From an uncultured Oscillospiraceae bacterium (GTDB lineage Bacteria > Bacillota > Clostridia > Oscillospirales > Oscillospiraceae), in contig CAKTOK010000060.1 in assembly GCA_934589835.1 (NCBI GenBank), positions 1 to 6,750 of the forward strand: a stretch of 6,750 bases of DNA, written 5' to 3'. A program made the position numbers and the translations under genes. The notes beneath the pieces were generated by a model. It did not search any database, was not told where the DNA came from, and was given only the letters and a program-made list of their open reading frames with translations. This document shows positions 5,639 through 6,750 of this stretch, piece by piece. Within the stretch, counting starts at the first letter, position 1, and each line of letters starts with the position of its first letter.

Positions 5639-5654
5639 GTTAGCTGCATCTAAC
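5639..5654. promoter_or_regulatory. Operator 2 (GTTAG-N6-CTAAC)
   Basis: GTTAGCTGCATCTAAC repeats the five-base arms and six-base spacing of operator 1. Its centre is 150 bases downstream of operator 1 and 36 bases upstream of operator 3. Confidence 0.6.
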
Positions 5655-5674
5655 CGAAAGATGTGTGCGTATAG

Positions 5675-5690
5675 GTTAGATGTATCTAAT
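5675..5690. promoter_or_regulatory. Operator 3 (GTTAG-N6-CTAAT)
   Basis: GTTAGATGTATCTAAT has the same arms with one change; the inner TTAGAT-GT-ATCTAA is a perfect palindrome. It ends five bases before the GGAGGG ribosome site of the first methyltransferase, so a bound protein here would act as a roadblock or control a nearer promoter that I cannot identify. Confidence 0.55.
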
Positions 5691-5709
5691 GACTGGAGGG
5701 ATGATAGCG

Positions 5710-6324
5710 ATGCAGGAACACAAGAATTTCTGGGACAAAAATGCCGGTCGTTACGACTGCTTTATGCGAAAGGAGCGGGCGGCGTATGAGGAGATGTATG
5801 CGCTGATCCGGCCGATTGTGCGGCATAAAACAGTGCTGGAGCTTGCCACCGGCACGGGATTGATCGCAAAACACATCGTAAACGCGGCGGCGCACATCGA
5901 GGCGACGGACGCCTCTGCGGAGATGATCGCCCAGGCAAAGCGGGATAATCAATCTGCAAAGCTGCACTTTTCGGTGCAGGATATGTTCCGCCTGCCCTAT
6001 GCGGAGGAGTCCTTCGACGTGGTGATCGTGTCCAACGCGCTGCACATTGTACCGCAGCCGGAGCAAGCCCTGCAAGAAATCAAGCGGGTGCTGAAGGATG
6101 ACGGCGTGCTCATTGCGCCCACCTTTACCCATGCAGGAAACTCGTTTTCCGGCAAGGTCAAAGCCTTTTTCATGAAGCTGGCGGGCTTCCCTCTCCACAG
6201 CAGGTGGACGAGCGAGGAATACCTGCGCTTCCTAAGGCAGAACGGTTGGTCCGTGCGGAAAAGCGCTGTTCTGAAGGCATCCTTCCCGCTGACCTATGCG
6301 GAATGTGTGAAATCGGAGGTGTGA
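5710..6324 (+). CDS. Class I SAM-dependent methyltransferase (Methyltransf_11/UbiE type)
   Basis: This 204-residue cytoplasmic enzyme should move a methyl group from S-adenosylmethionine to an unknown, probably small, acceptor. An N-terminal cap (FWDKNAGRYDCFMRKE) precedes motif I, Glu44 to Gly50 (ELATGTG), which binds SAM. Asp67 in ATDASAEMI should hold the ribose. Motif IV-like FDVVIVSNALHIV and the post-core EIKRVLKDDGVLIAPTF follow. The C-terminal part (KAFFMKLAGFPLHSRWTSEEYLRFLRQNGW) is a helical lid that probably shapes the acceptor pocket. ATG 5710 is chosen because GGAGG (5695-5699) lies ten bases upstream; the in-frame ATGs at 5680, 5689 and 5701 overlap operator 3 or the ribosome site. 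Third positions are less GC-biased than in the genes to the left, hinting at a different origin. The next gene starts four bases after its stop, so the two form an operon behind the operators. Confidence 0.88.
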   Translation: MQEHKNFWDKNAGRYDCFMRKERAAYEEMYALIRPIVRHKTVLELATGTGLIAKHIVNAAAHIEATDASAEMIAQAKRDNQSAKLHFSVQDMFRLPYAEESFDVVIVSNALHIVPQPEQALQEIKRVLKDDGVLIAPTFTHAGNSFSGKVKAFFMKLAGFPLHSRWTSEEYLRFLRQNGWSVRKSAVLKASFPLTYAECVKSEV

Positions 6325-6328
6325 TAAG

Positions 6329-6750
6329 ATGTCATTTTTTGAGAACACCAGAAAGCCTGTGGGGCTTGGCGGGAAAATCATGGTCGCCATGATGAACCTG
6401 GGGCACAGTCCTGTGGCACGGTGGGGACTTCGCTTTTTGGAGCTTACTCCGGACGCCAAGGTGCTGGACTGCGGCTGCGGCGGAGGGGCGAACATCAAGA
6501 GACTTCTGAAAAAATGCCCGGAGGGTATTGTCAAGGGCATTGACTATTCCCCCGTCAGTGTGGAGAAATCCAAAAAGGTCAACGAGGCCGCCATCGCGGA
6601 GGGCCGCTGCACCGTTCTGCAAGGCAGCGTGGCGGATATGATCTTCGCAGATGACTGGTTTGATGCGGTCACGGCCTTTGAGACCGTCTATTTCTGGCCC
6701 GATCTGCCGCAGTGCTTCCGGGAGGTTTACCGGGTGCTGAAGCCCGGCGG
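6329..6750 (+). CDS. Second class I SAM-dependent methyltransferase, 3' end outside the window
   Basis: ATG 6329 follows GGAGG (6315-6319) by nine bases, and the frame stays open for 140 codons to the window end. It opens with MSFFENTRKPVGLGGKIM and a short helical region (MNLGHSPVARWGLRFLEL). Motif I follows as Asp47 to Gly53 (DCGCGGG), then GIDYSPVSVEKSKK with Asp72 as the likely ribose ligand, FDAVTAFETVYFWPDL as motif IV, and REVYRVLKPGG, a hallmark of UbiE-like enzymes. Two cysteines flank a glycine in motif I, which is common in this class. Expected length is roughly 200-260 residues, so about half is missing. Its acceptor is unknown. It is not a close duplicate of the first enzyme: the N-termini and motif I differ, so the two probably act on different steps or substrates of one pathway. 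Confidence 0.88.
   Translation, partial: MSFFENTRKPVGLGGKIMVAMMNLGHSPVARWGLRFLELTPDAKVLDCGCGGGANIKRLLKKCPEGIVKGIDYSPVSVEKSKKVNEAAIAEGRCTVLQGSVADMIFADDWFDAVTAFETVYFWPDLPQCFREVYRVLKPG

Noticed and set aside
5364..5690. Palindromes as CRISPR repeats or mobile-element ends
   Set aside because: The repeats are short, unevenly spaced and palindromic with promoter-linked positions; there is no regular spacer pattern, transposase or target-site duplication.
5680..5709. Earlier in-frame ATGs (5680, 5689, 5701) for the first methyltransferase
   Set aside because: They overlap operator 3 or touch the GGAGG site with no spacing; ATG 5710 has a workable gap.

Overview
The window looks like chromosomal DNA from a GC-rich, low-oxygen Firmicute, probably a gut Clostridium relative of the Oscillospiraceae type. 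This is inferred from several traits: strong third-position GC, GGAGG ribosome sites, a TTG start, Trk/Ktr and Liv-type genes, and a RACo plus DUF2284 pair of the kind linked to corrinoid methyl transfer. Genus cannot be fixed from the sequence alone. No rRNA, tRNA, CRISPR array or transposase is visible.

Layout. Positions 1-363 hold the C-terminal half of a KtrA/TrkA potassium-uptake regulator. Positions 429-1199 are a graveyard of three ABC-transporter ATPase pieces: a livG middle, a livF C-terminal half joined to it out of frame, and the first residues of a PotA-like ATPase with a damaged Walker A. A weak terminator follows near 1223-1250, then about 170 bases without a gene that contain a possible promoter. 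Positions 1423-3663 form a tight plus-strand operon of three members. The first is a small gene broken by an apparent one-base loss (1423-1580). The second is a RACo-like iron-sulfur/ASKHA corrinoid activator (1577-3106). The third is a cysteine-rich DUF2284 protein (3103-3663). Each junction is an ATGA overlap. A 23-bp perfect hairpin ends this operon and, on the other strand, a convergent MATE-family efflux gene (5200-3794) that starts at TTG and has its own promoter.

The MATE promoter is insulated by a second strong hairpin (5320-5359). From about 5360 the DNA becomes less GC-rich and holds a regulatory region of about 350 bases ahead of two tandem SAM-dependent methyltransferase genes (5710-6324, and 6329 to beyond the window end). 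This region has a near-consensus promoter whose -35 hexamer is the centre of an inverted repeat. The same GTTAG-N6-CTAAY palindrome recurs twice more just before the first methyltransferase. That points to a dedicated repressor controlling the methyltransferase operon.

How the parts work together: RACo and DUF2284 probably maintain or reactivate a corrinoid protein for methyl transfer, but no intact methyltransferase or corrinoid protein lies in the window. The small broken gene before RACo may be what is left of one. The tandem methyltransferases look like the start of a separately regulated, possibly acquired module whose substrate is unknown.
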